Source: Colwellia sp.
GTDB taxonomy: Bacteria > Pseudomonadota > Gammaproteobacteria > Enterobacterales > Alteromonadaceae
Length of the DNA stretch: 38,475 nt
Direction of reading: 5' to 3'
Assembly: GCA_022969215.1 (NCBI GenBank)
Contig: JALJPA010000017.1
Span: 1-38,475, forward strand
Under the pieces are notes generated by a model that saw only the letters and a list, made by a program, of their open reading frames with translations, was not told the origin of the DNA and made no database searches. The translations under genes were made by a program, and so were the position numbers. This document shows, in pieces, positions 1-6,625 of this stretch (position 1 is the stretch's first letter; each line of letters begins with the position of its first letter).

Positions 1-19
1 ATATTTTGAACTCATTTCT

Positions 20-430
20 TTAACGCATTCCGTTACTTTCAAACCAAAATACAACAGGCTCTTTTTTTACTGTGATTAATCCAAATCTTTCAGCGGTTCT
101 AAAGTTAACCGATGTTTCTCTGGCTCTATCTGTTTGCTCTTGAATCTCTAGCCTAAATGCTTCAACGTTAAATGTAGACTTGAACAAGTTACAAGGTGGG
201 CAAGATGGCACTAAATTATCAATAGTATCTAAATGAGGCCTCCTGCACTCTCCAGTGTTTACGTATTTATGCGAAAACTGGCCATTGCTGTGATCACGAA
301 CTAATTCGGATACTCTTATTATTGGCTCTAAATGATCTTGATGCCAACCCTTTTGTAATTCGCAGCCACAATACCAACACCTACCGCCTGATTTATCAAA
401 AATAGCTTGCCTTTTTTTATTCAAAATCAT
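20..430 (-). CDS. HNH endonuclease
   Basis: 136-aa HNH-family nuclease. The metal-binding frame is visible: a CWYCG knuckle near residue 18, the WHQDH core near residues 29-33 and a CPPCN knuckle near residue 77, ending with the LFKS segment usual in phage HNH proteins. It probably makes DNA nicks or breaks in a metal-dependent way. Small HNH proteins next to terminase genes assist packaging in some phages, but this one lies at the far edge of the window, so that role is unproven. Its start follows an ACGGAG ribosome site, and a 9-bp perfect hairpin (445-468) separates it from the upstream gene. Family assignment is firm; biological role is open. Confidence 0.85.
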   Translation of the reverse strand: MILNKKRQAIFDKSGGRCWYCGCELQKGWHQDHLEPIIRVSELVRDHSNGQFSHKYVNTGECRRPHLDTIDNLVPSCPPCNLFKSTFNVEAFRLEIQEQTDRARETSVNFRTAERFGLITVKKEPVVFWFESNGMR

Positions 431-444
431 CTCCGTTAAGTTAT

Positions 445-468
445 GCGATCACACTACTATGTGATCGC
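445..468. repeat. Perfect 9-bp inverted repeat between two genes
   Basis: The arms GCGATCACA and TGTGATCGC enclose a 6-nt loop. They sit in the 48-nt gap between the deoxyribosyltransferase-like gene and the HNH gene, just upstream of the HNH ribosome site. The leftward strand has no T-run after the stem, so it is not a classical terminator for that direction. It could be an mRNA processing or stability hairpin, or a protein-binding palindrome. Confidence 0.6.
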
Positions 469-478
469 TTTGTTAAAA

Positions 479-892
479 TTAATTAAAGTCTGAAGTTTTG
501 TATGAATAGTTAATTACCTTTGCAGTCCTTAGTAAATCATTATCAATATAAACTACAGCCCCGTTTCTCTTTACTAGTTCACATATTTGATTCATATGCT
601 TAAGCTCTTCTTTTGAAAAATCAGAAGGCACTACATGCAAGATAGTTGACTTATTGCTCATATGGCTAGATTGAACAGCTTCAGCTATTGAAAATATACT
701 CTTTGGACTTGTGATGACGTAAAGGTGTATATTGCACTTATTTTCCTGTTCGTCCTTCTCAATTGCCATGTCGTCTTCTGTCCAATCCTCTACCAAAGGA
801 TTGTAATGATCAACCTGTATGTTTGGCATCAACTCCTTTCGCCAATCTCGACCAAAACACGTACCACCTAAAAACACTTTATTCTTTTTCAA
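479..892 (-). CDS. Nucleoside 2-deoxyribosyltransferase-like protein
   Basis: 137 aa. The opening KVFLGGTCFGRDWR, the middle FNP-like YNPLVEDW and the IFSIAEAVQSS segment match the nucleoside deoxyribosyltransferase-like family (Nuc_deoxyri_tr2 type) common in phages and bacteria. Enzymes of this fold exchange bases on deoxyribosides; the substrate here is unknown and nucleotide salvage is inference. The start is a TTG codon preceded by AGAGG eight bases upstream; no in-frame ATG near the N terminus keeps the FLGG strand. It follows a 64-aa hypothetical gene in the same leftward operon. Confidence 0.65.
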   Translation of the reverse strand: MKKNKVFLGGTCFGRDWRKELMPNIQVDHYNPLVEDWTEDDMAIEKDEQENKCNIHLYVITSPKSIFSIAEAVQSSHMSNKSTILHVVPSDFSKEELKHMNQICELVKRNGAVVYIDNDLLRTAKVINYSYKTSDFN

Positions 893-947
893 TTGTATTG
901 CCTCTGTTAGTTAAAATTAATACTGCCCCCGTAGATTGATCACCTCC

Positions 948-1142
948 TTATTGGTTCATCATTCCGAAAATTTTAAGGTTAACTCTGTATGCTAACCCAC
1001 CTTTTTTAGCTGTGACATCTGAATTTAATACAACAATTTTAGATGGCTTCCATGCTTCCATTGCATCTAAATTATTTAGCGCCTCGGTAATTCTATCTAA
1101 AGATTTATCTGATATATCATTTCTGGTTACTGGTCTATTCAT
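948..1142 (-). CDS. Hypothetical protein (64 aa)
   Basis: A small basic protein I do not recognise. Its ATG overlaps the stop of the DUF1367-like gene (TAATG-type junction), so the two are probably translationally coupled. The N-terminal half is predicted helical (SLDRITEALNNLDAME) and the C-terminal half looks strand-rich and hydrophobic (KIVVLNS, YRVNLKIFGM). Only operon position supports it being real. Confidence 0.55.
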   Translation of the reverse strand: MNRPVTRNDISDKSLDRITEALNNLDAMEAWKPSKIVVLNSDVTAKKGGLAYRVNLKIFGMMNQ

Positions 1143-1576
1143 TAGAAAAATCCCATTAGTTTGTTATATTCGCTTTCATCCGCTGTATGAAATACCTTTT
1201 CTAAAGCTGCATTTACTAAGTTATTGTAAAATACCCCCCTATCTTCAGGGTTCATTTTTTCGTAGCTAATTGATACAGGAACTAATTCAAACCGTTTGCC
1301 ATCTGGTAAAAATTCTTGTTTCACATAGCCAGCAAACATTGTTAACTTCCTTCTTGTTAACTCGACCTGTCCCCTCGTTACATTTTTATCACCATAATAA
1401 AACTGAGTACAATAATTAAAAAACGCCCATACTTTTTTATGCAATCTGTAATTCTGATAAAGCTTTATATCTGCAATGTAATATTCGTTATTCTTAAGTG
1501 CCTTTAGTTGTTCTTCAGCTACCTCATCTGCTGGAGAAAGTAAGCCACCTGGATTCTTTTTCATGCTAACTTTCAA
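1142..1576 (-). CDS. DUF1367-like phage protein
   Basis: 144 aa. It resembles the DUF1367 family of lambdoid phage proteins: an early LLSPADEVAEE segment, the central HKKVWAFFNYCTQFYY block, and an SYEKMNPEDRGVFYNNLV block near the C terminus where the family usually has a 'kMd..eF..lY' motif. Function is not established; the family sits among replication and recombination genes, as here. The start taken is TTG at 1576, overlapping the upstream stop (TTGA) with an AAGG site 7 nt before. An ATG four codons later (1564) is the alternative. Confidence 0.6.
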   Translation of the reverse strand: MKVSMKKNPGGLLSPADEVAEEQLKALKNNEYYIADIKLYQNYRLHKKVWAFFNYCTQFYYGDKNVTRGQVELTRRKLTMFAGYVKQEFLPDGKRFELVPVSISYEKMNPEDRGVFYNNLVNAALEKVFHTADESEYNKLMGFF

Positions 1577-1860
1577 GATTGTGCCTTTTTTATTTTTCTT
1601 CCGACCTGCATTGATAGCCTGGTGGCATGATTTGCTGAGATAAGACAGTATTTAGCTATCTCTGGCAATGTCATTTCAATCAAGCCTAGATGCTTTAATT
1701 CACACATTAACTCACCACGAATAGAAAACTTGTTCTGTACTTTGGTCCTAGCTGCTGCATTTTTCCACTTCACATTGGAAGTACGCAAGTTATGCAGTTT
1801 AGACTTTAGCTTTTTAATTTCATTTTGGTTAGAAAAATAAAGAGATAGATCAGTCGACAT
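1573..1860 (-). CDS. Putative DNA-binding protein with helix-turn-helix-like C terminus
   Basis: 95 aa, highly basic, not recognised as a named family. The N-terminal half is a lysine-rich helix (NEIKKLKSKLHNLR). The second half, EMTLPEIAKYCLISANHATRLSMQ, has the spacing of a helix-turn-helix. The start is secure: AAGGAG lies 7 nt before the ATG. That ribosome site directly abuts the 3' strand of a 24-bp helix closing a roughly 260-nt structured leader, so its translation may be regulated by RNA folding. A regulatory or replication-accessory role is a guess. Confidence 0.6.
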   Translation of the reverse strand: MSTDLSLYFSNQNEIKKLKSKLHNLRTSNVKWKNAAARTKVQNKFSIRGELMCELKHLGLIEMTLPEIAKYCLISANHATRLSMQVGRKIKKAQS

Positions 1861-1873
1861 GTTATTGCTCCTT

Positions 1874-2134
1874 AGTCTGTTTAGATGAATGAGCTAGGCA
1901 AGTCGTTAATCTTGCTCTGAGCTAATTTTGCCGCGAGAGTTATTGCAACTATTTATTTATGGAATTGCACCATATCTGACAATTTCCGACGGGTTCTTAT
2001 GTCCACCGCTGCTATTTAAAGCTAGGCATTGCTATTCAGGTTATTTGTTCCCTGAATCGTCAGGCATCTCTTAAGCTTATCACGGGTCAGTGCTTCTACT
2101 TTCAGCACCGCTAACTCACTCACCTAAACAGACT
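1874..2134 (-). ncRNA. Candidate structured leader RNA, about 260 nt, with 24-bp closing helix
   Basis: Read on the minus strand, plus-positions 2111-2134 pair with 1874-1897 in 24 consecutive base pairs: 21 Watson-Crick and three G-U. The same three positions would be A-C mismatches in a plus-strand RNA, so the helix points to minus-strand transcription. Inside are at least four hairpins: CGGTGCT/AGCACTG, ATTCAGG/CCTGAAT, TATGG/CCATA and GCAAG/CTTGC. The 3' strand of the closing helix is followed at once by AAGGAG and the ATG at 1860. No ORF of note lies inside. It could be a cis-regulatory leader or a processed non-coding RNA; I do not recognise a known family. Confidence 0.65.
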
Positions 2135-2143
2135 GTTTATTGA

Positions 2144-2332
2144 TTACTCGCCTACAATTATGGACGAACTCAAAACCTTCATTCTGTCCTCGTAATTTAC
2201 CATCACAAAAAGACCTGTATCAACTCCACACATACAGCAAAGCTCTTCGTAAGCCTCTTTACTATCACCTTTTAGCATTAAATCCAGTATTGAAATGTAA
2301 GATTCTTTTCTTTCTTTTTTATTCATTGCCAT
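2144..2332 (-). CDS. Hypothetical protein (62 aa)
   Basis: Small unrecognised protein with an acidic-helical N-terminal half (KKERKESYISILDLMLKG) and two close cysteines (CCMC). A good AAGGA ribosome site lies about 9 nt before the ATG. It is the last gene before the structured leader RNA, and its stop lies ten bases upstream of the closing helix. No function can be proposed. Confidence 0.55.
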   Translation of the reverse strand: MAMNKKERKESYISILDLMLKGDSKEAYEELCCMCGVDTGLFVMVNYEDRMKVLSSSIIVGE

Positions 2333-2335
2333 TAT

Positions 2336-2497
2336 TCATTTCCTTATATTGCCATTGGCAAATAACTTTATTAGTGATGTTATATTGCCGTTAGTTTGAT
2401 TATTAGCCATAACTTGCAACTTCTCTTTTTCAGATTCAGAAAGCTTTAAGTGTATGGCTACCATTTTATCTTTTGATATTTTAATTTTATCTTCCAA
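2336..2497 (-). CDS. Putative ribbon-helix-helix-like small protein
   Basis: The MVAIHLKLSESEKEKLQVMAN stretch resembles the strand-helix start of Arc/ParD-type ribbon-helix-helix proteins, followed by a second helix (NITSLIKLFANG). I take the TTG at 2497 (53 aa) because AAAAGGG lies 6 nt before it. The ATG at 2545 gives 69 aa but has no visible ribosome site, and an ATG at 2464 starts exactly at the predicted strand. If the fold is right it would be a small DNA-binding regulator; the match is by eye only. Confidence 0.45.
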   Translation of the reverse strand: MEDKIKISKDKMVAIHLKLSESEKEKLQVMANNQTNGNITSLIKLFANGNIRK

Positions 2498-2563
2498 AAC
2501 AAACCCTTTTAAATATTCGATATATATAAGATAGTTTAAATACATAAAATATACAAGGTTTAT

Positions 2564-2731
2564 TTACGTGTAAGGCTTTAAACCTTTTTTATTTCTAATC
2601 TCACACCACAATTTACATTTTTTTATTGCTAGTGCAATGTTTTGATCGCTTGGCTTTTTACCTTCTGAAAAGTATAAAGCCGTTGCACGCTCAAACTTGG
2701 TTAATGGAAAGTCAAAGCTGTGTTGACTCAT
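2564..2731 (-). CDS. Hypothetical protein (55 aa), not in ORF track
   Basis: A 55-aa ORF fills the gap between neighbours. Its ATG overlaps the TGA of the upstream gene (ATGA), typical of translational coupling here. The protein (MSQHSFDFPLTKFERATALY...) is basic, with KKCKLWCEIRNKKG near the C terminus. Plus-strand ORF 2626-2853 is its shadow. Function unknown, but the clean ATGA junction and full use of the gap support it. Confidence 0.6.
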   Translation of the reverse strand: MSQHSFDFPLTKFERATALYFSEGKKPSDQNIALAIKKCKLWCEIRNKKGLKPYT

Positions 2732-2961
2732 ATCGCGCATGGCCCGTCAAGACAGCTATCGTTATCATCGAAATTAAAAACTTCCATCTCTTCATGATAA
2801 AATTCAAAGTCGATTACGTTCATCCATTTAACCGTACCACAGCCGTAAATTAATTTATAACCAGCCGGGTTATCATGGTTCACTGTTCCGTGAAATTGGT
2901 TGTGAGTCATATGTACAGCTTCTAATTCATAGTTTATCGTTTTGTACTTTTTCATTGTCAT
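2728..2961 (-). CDS. Hypothetical protein (77 aa)
   Basis: Unrecognised. It has several histidines and aromatic residues (YELEAVHMTHNQFHG) and an acidic C terminus with two cysteines. An AAGGAAG site precedes two possible ATGs two codons apart. It lies in the leftward chain of small genes downstream of the replication P-like gene and couples to the 55-aa gene by an ATGA overlap. Confidence 0.55.
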   Translation of the reverse strand: MTMKKYKTINYELEAVHMTHNQFHGTVNHDNPAGYKLIYGCGTVKWMNVIDFEFYHEEMEVFNFDDNDSCLDGPCAI

Positions 2962-2968
2962 TTCTTCC

Positions 2969-3304
2969 TTAAATTAAAATTGGTTCTTCACAGTATTGAC
3001 ATTCGCCGAGTGATAAGATTTTTTTCCCTGAAAAACTCCAGCCCTCAACCAAGCTAATATTGCTTAAAGTTAAATAGTTAAAATCATAGCCAACCGATAC
3101 ATTCTTAACCTCGCCGGTAATGTCGTAATATTTACCTTGGTAATTAGTAATTACATGATCACGCTCTTCGTTTATCATCGCCTTGCATTCAGGAAATAAT
3201 GCTTTTAAGAACAAATGAAACTGATAGCATCCACCTTCTAAAAATATAGTTTTAATATATTTGTCTGATTCTCGTAATGAGTTAATTACAGTTAGTATTT
3301 CCAT
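2969..3304 (-). CDS. Hypothetical phage protein (111 aa)
   Basis: The pattern CYQFHLFLKALFPECKA ... HVIT ... GKYYDITGEV recurs in phage and bacterial hypothetical proteins in my experience, but I cannot attach a function. The C terminus carries a CQYC pair that could bind metal. The start overlaps the end of the P-like gene by 13 nt, so the two are co-transcribed and probably coupled. Confidence 0.6.
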   Translation of the reverse strand: MEILTVINSLRESDKYIKTIFLEGGCYQFHLFLKALFPECKAMINEERDHVITNYQGKYYDITGEVKNVSVGYDFNYLTLSNISLVEGWSFSGKKILSLGECQYCEEPILI

Positions 3305-3933
3305 TGTTGTTTATTCCTTGTTTTGATTATTCGATTCATTCTATTTTCAAGCTGTGATTTACTTCGCTCATTTGAGTTCGAGCAACGTTCGCTGATCTCT
3401 TTGTCAATTTCAGTTGAGGTGCTTTCAATTGTTAATAGCTTTTGGTCACGTATGGGTAATTTACCTTTGCGCTTTAACTCCAGCTTTAAACCGAACGTTT
3501 TATTAAATAACACTCTAGCTTTTGAATCAGATAAAACACGCTTGCATTCATAGCCACATGCTTGCCTTGTGAAGTATTCAACATCGTCTAGCACTGGCTT
3601 TTTGTTAATCATGCGGTTGTATGCTTCCGTAGTATCAAAATCAAGACACAAACTTAAAAACTCAGGCAATGATGGGGGCCAACTTAATCTGTCACTTACC
3701 GTTCTTTCTACACCCCTTTTAATGTGTTGCTCAGTAATCGGTGAAAGATTGGTTATCCACATGTTCGATGGCGTTTCCCCTCTCTCCCTCATCCACTGTT
3801 CCCCCCATATATCCGCCATTTGTTCCCACACCCAATCCGCATTCATTTGGTTGTTGTCTATACTTGGTATCGTTTCTTTGCTTGACCCTTTCGAGTGCTG
3901 AAAGTTTTTGACCAGTGCTTGAAGTTTGTCCAT
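3292..3933 (-). CDS. Replication P-like protein (putative helicase loader)
   Basis: 213 aa. The central segment WVWEQMADIWGEQWMRERG, then a TEQHIKRGVERTV helix and WPPSLPEFLSLC, matches the pattern of lambda P-family replication proteins, which bring the host DnaB helicase to the origin. The short N-terminal leader (MDKLQALVKN) before a flexible linker is also usual. The tail is basic (NRIIKTRNKQQWKY). The first 203 nt overlap the upstream O-like gene in another frame; an internal ATG at about residue 30 lacks a ribosome site and would cut into the family N terminus, so the long start is preferred. Confidence 0.7.
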   Translation of the reverse strand: MDKLQALVKNFQHSKGSSKETIPSIDNNQMNADWVWEQMADIWGEQWMRERGETPSNMWITNLSPITEQHIKRGVERTVSDRLSWPPSLPEFLSLCLDFDTTEAYNRMINKKPVLDDVEYFTRQACGYECKRVLSDSKARVLFNKTFGLKLELKRKGKLPIRDQKLLTIESTSTEIDKEISERCSNSNERSKSQLENRMNRIIKTRNKQQWKY

Positions 3934-4369
3934 TATTAACGCGCCCTATATTTTTGCACCACTTTAATTTAAAACCAGCCCAACCTTCTTGAGCTGAAAT
4001 TTTTATAGCCTCTGAGAATTCAATCTCTGAACTTTTTACTTCGTTTACAATTGCCATAAGAGCCGTTTTAGTGTCTGATGACTTTTTGGTTTTTCTAACT
4101 TTTAACCAATCATCTAAAACGTCCTTATCAACACCTAGCAACAAGCATTCATTTTTGAAATCGAATTTATTTCCCACCACCTCTTTTGCAGGAGCTTTCT
4201 TTTTACTTTCACTTTTCTCTAGCGCTTTAAAATGGTCCGTTAAAAGTATATCCAGGTAAAGACTTGCGCTTGGTCTGCAATGAGGTATATCAAGCTTTGC
4301 CCCGTACTTGTCTAAATTTGACTGATTACCATTCGACAGGTAGTAGCCCTTAGTTGTCTTTTTATTCAT
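3731..4369 (-). CDS. Phage replication-associated protein (O-like position)
   Basis: 212 aa. Residues about 70-140 (FDFKNECLLLGVDKDVLDDWLKVRKTKK ... AIKISAQEGWAGFKLKW) match a domain common in phage replication-region proteins. The next segment, KLSALERVKQRND, is also typical of O-like C termini. No N-terminal DNA-binding winged helix is obvious, so it is not a full lambda O. Immediately upstream of the P-like gene, it probably acts in initiation. Its last 67 codons overlap the P-like ORF in another frame. A terminator after the lysozyme gene lies just upstream. Confidence 0.55.
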   Translation of the reverse strand: MNKKTTKGYYLSNGNQSNLDKYGAKLDIPHCRPSASLYLDILLTDHFKALEKSESKKKAPAKEVVGNKFDFKNECLLLGVDKDVLDDWLKVRKTKKSSDTKTALMAIVNEVKSSEIEFSEAIKISAQEGWAGFKLKWCKNIGRVNNGQTSSTGQKLSALERVKQRNDTKYRQQPNECGLGVGTNGGYMGGTVDEGERGNAIEHVDNQSFTDY

Positions 4370-4420
4370 ACACTTATCATTCCTCTTAACTGATTAGTTA
4401 CTACTTCTGATAGAGCCTAG

Positions 4421-4447
4421 TTAAAATAAAAGGCAATGTCAATGCCT
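4421..4447 (-). terminator. Rho-independent terminator after lysozyme gene
   Basis: On the minus strand a short stem AGGCA/TGCCT with a 7-nt loop is followed by TTTATTTTAA. It lies 20 nt after the lysozyme stop and before the O-like gene. The stem is only 5 bp, so termination may be partial. Confidence 0.5.
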
Positions 4448-4468
4448 CTTGTTTATCTATTGCTTGAA

Positions 4469-4873
4469 TTAACCTTCTAGCATCTTTTTAGCTAGTCGTA
4501 CTGAACGATTACCAACTTGATTGGCCCATTTACTATCTAGCATTTGCTTGGCTGCTTCTTCGTAATTATTACACTCTAAAGCTGCTAGCATTTTCTTGAA
4601 CGTCATAAAGCGAGTCAGTCCCAAGTTAAAGTTCATATTCACCATTACCGACCGCCTAGTTGGACTAAGCATGTAATACCAGGTAAAGGTATCAGCAAGC
4701 TCTTTATTTACTCTTGCGATGTCATTCATAAATAAATAGTTTGATTCCTCCTTTGATATTCCCGCCTCTAAATTCCTGCCTATTCCGATAGTGGGAACGC
4801 CAGCGGTGCAATTGTAAATCGTGAGGCTTTCACCTTCATCACTTTTAAGTTGTTCGATTGCTTCTTTGTTCAT
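4469..4873 (-). CDS. Endolysin, T4-type lysozyme (GH24)
   Basis: 134-aa muramidase that cleaves the peptidoglycan glycan backbone at lysis. The motif LKSDEGESLTIYNCTAGVPTI lines up with T4 lysozyme: E13 equals E11, C22 takes the place of D20 and T28 equals T26, giving the E-x8-C-x5-T triad known in many phage lysozymes. NMNFNLG and the C-terminal NRSVRLAKKMLEG helix are typical of the family. There is no signal sequence or SAR segment, so release needs a holin; none is obvious next to it. AAGGA precedes the ATG. Confidence 0.9.
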   Translation of the reverse strand: MNKEAIEQLKSDEGESLTIYNCTAGVPTIGIGRNLEAGISKEESNYLFMNDIARVNKELADTFTWYYMLSPTRRSVMVNMNFNLGLTRFMTFKKMLAALECNNYEEAAKQMLDSKWANQVGNRSVRLAKKMLEG

Positions 4874-4906
4874 TGTTATTCCTTATGTTTGTTTATATTG
4901 TGATTG

Positions 4907-5122
4907 TTAAACGTAATCTAGCAAGCTATCTATATCAGACTTGGCTTGCATGTAAGCGTGGTTCCTAGCAAAACATGCAGCCTGTTCTTTTCTAAGTGAA
5001 GAGTAATCATTATTAGATCTCCTAACCTCTCTTATTGCACTTTTTAAATGGCTTAATTGTAAATTAACTTCATCTATTTTTGCGTCATATTGAGCTAATA
5101 GTTTTTCTATTTCAGTTTCCAT
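4907..5122 (-). CDS. Hypothetical coiled-coil protein (71 aa)
   Basis: The track ORF begins at 5167, but GAGGTGA directly precedes the ATG at 5122 and gives a protein starting METEIEKLLAQYDAKIDEVN. This also removes the overlap with the upstream zinc-ribbon gene. The sequence is almost wholly helical with heptad spacing (IDEVNLQLSHLKSAIREVRR). It lies directly upstream of the lysozyme. It has no membrane span, so it is not a holin. Function unknown. Confidence 0.55.
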   Translation of the reverse strand: METEIEKLLAQYDAKIDEVNLQLSHLKSAIREVRRSNNDYSSLRKEQAACFARNHAYMQAKSDIDSLLDYV

Positions 5123-5132
5123 ACTCACCTCA

Positions 5133-5366
5133 TTAGTTAAATTGATTTTCTCTTTTATACTCAGCACCGCAAGATTCCTGTATGTAAGGCCAATTACCCT
5201 TACAAGCTCCGCAAAAATGAACGTTACCAGAAGCGAACCATTTTAAATCCTCCACATCCATTGGATTTATCAACCTACTGTTCATATTCTCCTTGCTCGA
5301 TGCTTTTTTTGTTTTTACTACTTTACAGTTATCGCATTCCACCGTAAAAGGTATGAAAAATGCCAT
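5133..5366 (-). CDS. Small zinc-ribbon protein
   Basis: 77 aa with two CxxC knuckles, CDNC near residue 11 and CGAC near residue 52, the arrangement of a zinc ribbon. VKTKKASSKEN links them. Proteins of this sort may bind nucleic acid or adapt host enzymes, but no partner can be named. It follows a 61-aa gene in a run of small leftward genes. Confidence 0.6.
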   Translation of the reverse strand: MAFFIPFTVECDNCKVVKTKKASSKENMNSRLINPMDVEDLKWFASGNVHFCGACKGNWPYIQESCGAEYKRENQFN

Positions 5367-5391
5367 TGTCCTTCCTTATCGTGTATTAGTG

Positions 5392-5577
5392 TTAAAAATC
5401 TCGTTTAAGATCTTCTGGTCCTAAACCTTCTTTAATTATCATTTCTAGTTTTCTGTTTTCTTTTTGTGAATTTTTAACTTTAAACGATAATTCTTTTTTA
5501 CTATACTCATTCCATGGCCCGTGAGGATCATCTCTCCAGCATAATACCCCGTCAAACTCTCTCTCTTCGTAATACAT
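5392..5577 (-). CDS. Hypothetical protein (61 aa)
   Basis: Unrecognised. The N terminus EREFDGVLCWRDDPHGPW looks like a small beta unit and is followed by a charged helix (SQKENRKLEMIIKEG). It sits in the small-gene run with no overlap. Kept because it is co-directional and fills the gap. Confidence 0.5.
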   Translation of the reverse strand: MYYEEREFDGVLCWRDDPHGPWNEYSKKELSFKVKNSQKENRKLEMIIKEGLGPEDLKRDF

Positions 5578-5601
5578 TTGATTCTCTCTTAGTGTTGGTG
5601 G

Positions 5602-5772
5602 TTATTTAATTAGTATTGGAAATGTTCTTTTTGCCCTGTTAGGAGTTCCGCAACTATCACAAGTCGGATGCCCTGACCAAGTGTGAGTAGCTTGATTATT
5701 ACACCCTATACATGCACATTTAAGTTGCTTTGCTTCCTCTTCTTTTTTTATCCTTTCAAGTAGTGCGTTCAT
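5602..5772 (-). CDS. Zinc-ribbon protein (56 aa), not in ORF track
   Basis: ATG at 5772, TAA at 5602. The N terminus is a charged helix (LLERIKKEEEAKQLK), then CACIGC ... HPTCDSCGTPNRAKR forms a compact zinc-binding unit with two cysteine pairs. An AAGG site precedes the ATG. It falls below the length cut of the ORF track but fills a 218-nt gap exactly. The cysteine pattern argues it is translated. Confidence 0.65.
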   Translation of the reverse strand: MNALLERIKKEEEAKQLKCACIGCNNQATHTWSGHPTCDSCGTPNRAKRTFPILIK

Positions 5773-5795
5773 TATTAGTTACCTTTCCTTCTTGG

Positions 5796-5981
5796 TTATT
5801 TACTTATCAAAGACAAACTAGTCACAGTGAATTTATCTGATGCAACTCCACCAAAATAATCGTCTGAAATCCTTTCTTTTAATTGATTGTAATCTTCCTT
5901 TGTTTTTATTGCGTCTGAAAAAGTTCCTATACCGTCAACTGTTCCGTTCTGGTAAGTTGCGCAGAAATGATATGTGACCAT
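5796..5981 (-). CDS. Hypothetical protein (61 aa)
   Basis: MVTYHFCATYQNGTVDGIGTF resembles small phage proteins built as a beta-hairpin followed by a helix (KEDYNQLKERISDD). The C terminus KFTVTSLSLI reads as a final strand. No function known. It is separated from the next upstream gene by two bases. Confidence 0.55.
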   Translation of the reverse strand: MVTYHFCATYQNGTVDGIGTFSDAIKTKEDYNQLKERISDDYFGGVASDKFTVTSLSLISK

Positions 5982-5983
5982 TA

Positions 5984-6307
5984 TTAGTTACCTCGTTTAT
6001 AAAAAATCGGTTTTTGGTGGGTGATTCTAACCTGTTGCTTGCTTGTGATATTCTTACTTATTTTTAACTCTTCATCAAGATAGTCACCGAACTCCCAAAC
6101 CATGTTTTTTACAGCTACGGGAAAGGTTAGGATTTTAATATCAAGACCTTTGTAAAGAACATTCCACGCAGTACCTTTTGATATTGATTTATTGACGTTA
6201 CTAACAACGGTCCAATCTGTGATTTTATCTTTTGCAGTATCAAACATTTTAGTTAGCTGTTCATATGTAATCGTTTCTGCTATTTTTTTCGCGTCTGTTT
6301 TGTTCAT
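5984..6307 (-). CDS. Hypothetical protein (107 aa)
   Basis: Unrecognised 107-aa protein with a helical N terminus (DAKKIAETITYEQLTKMFDTA) and a mixed C-terminal half. TDWTVVSNVNKSISKGTAWNVL suggests a folded domain, but no motif is diagnostic. It is packed between two hypothetical genes upstream of the zinc-ribbon group. Confidence 0.55.
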   Translation of the reverse strand: MNKTDAKKIAETITYEQLTKMFDTAKDKITDWTVVSNVNKSISKGTAWNVLYKGLDIKILTFPVAVKNMVWEFGDYLDEELKISKNITSKQQVRITHQKPIFYKRGN

Positions 6308-6311
6308 TTGT

Positions 6312-6602
6312 TTAATATCCTTGTTTTATCTTTACACCGTGATGCTGCATACCATTTAAAATACACATTCCAGCTGGCCCGTCTGGCAAATAATCACCAT
6401 CTATTGAGTCAAATATTTTTGATATTCTTGAAAATACAGCTTCCTGCCAATCGTCATTGTCTTCAACTAATAAAGGGATTGCGTTATACCAATCCAAGGA
6501 GAAATCAATAGCTTTTTCCTGATCGCTAATCATCCCTTGAAACGGTCTTAATATATGCTGCTCGACAAACTTTTTATAATCTTGTCTTTTTAATTGTTTC
6601 AT
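6312..6602 (-). CDS. Hypothetical protein (96 aa)
   Basis: Unrecognised acidic protein (LDWYNAIPLLVEDNDDWQEAVFSRISKIF). Its 5' leader shares a 23-bp exact repeat with the leader of the methyltransferase gene, which includes the AGGA ribosome site. It lies immediately downstream of the methyltransferase. Confidence 0.55.
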   Translation of the reverse strand: MKQLKRQDYKKFVEQHILRPFQGMISDQEKAIDFSLDWYNAIPLLVEDNDDWQEAVFSRISKIFDSIDGDYLPDGPAGMCILNGMQHHGVKIKQGY

Positions 6603-6625
6603 TTATCTATTCCTATATTTTAAAG

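Noticed and set aside
20-430. IscB/HEARO-type RNA-guided nuclease
   Set aside because: The HNH protein is only 136 aa with no RuvC parts, and the structured RNA is over 1.4 kb away and linked to another gene.
1861-2143. Group I or group II intron in the structured leader
   Set aside because: No group I P7-type core or group II domain V sequence is visible, and no split gene flanks it.
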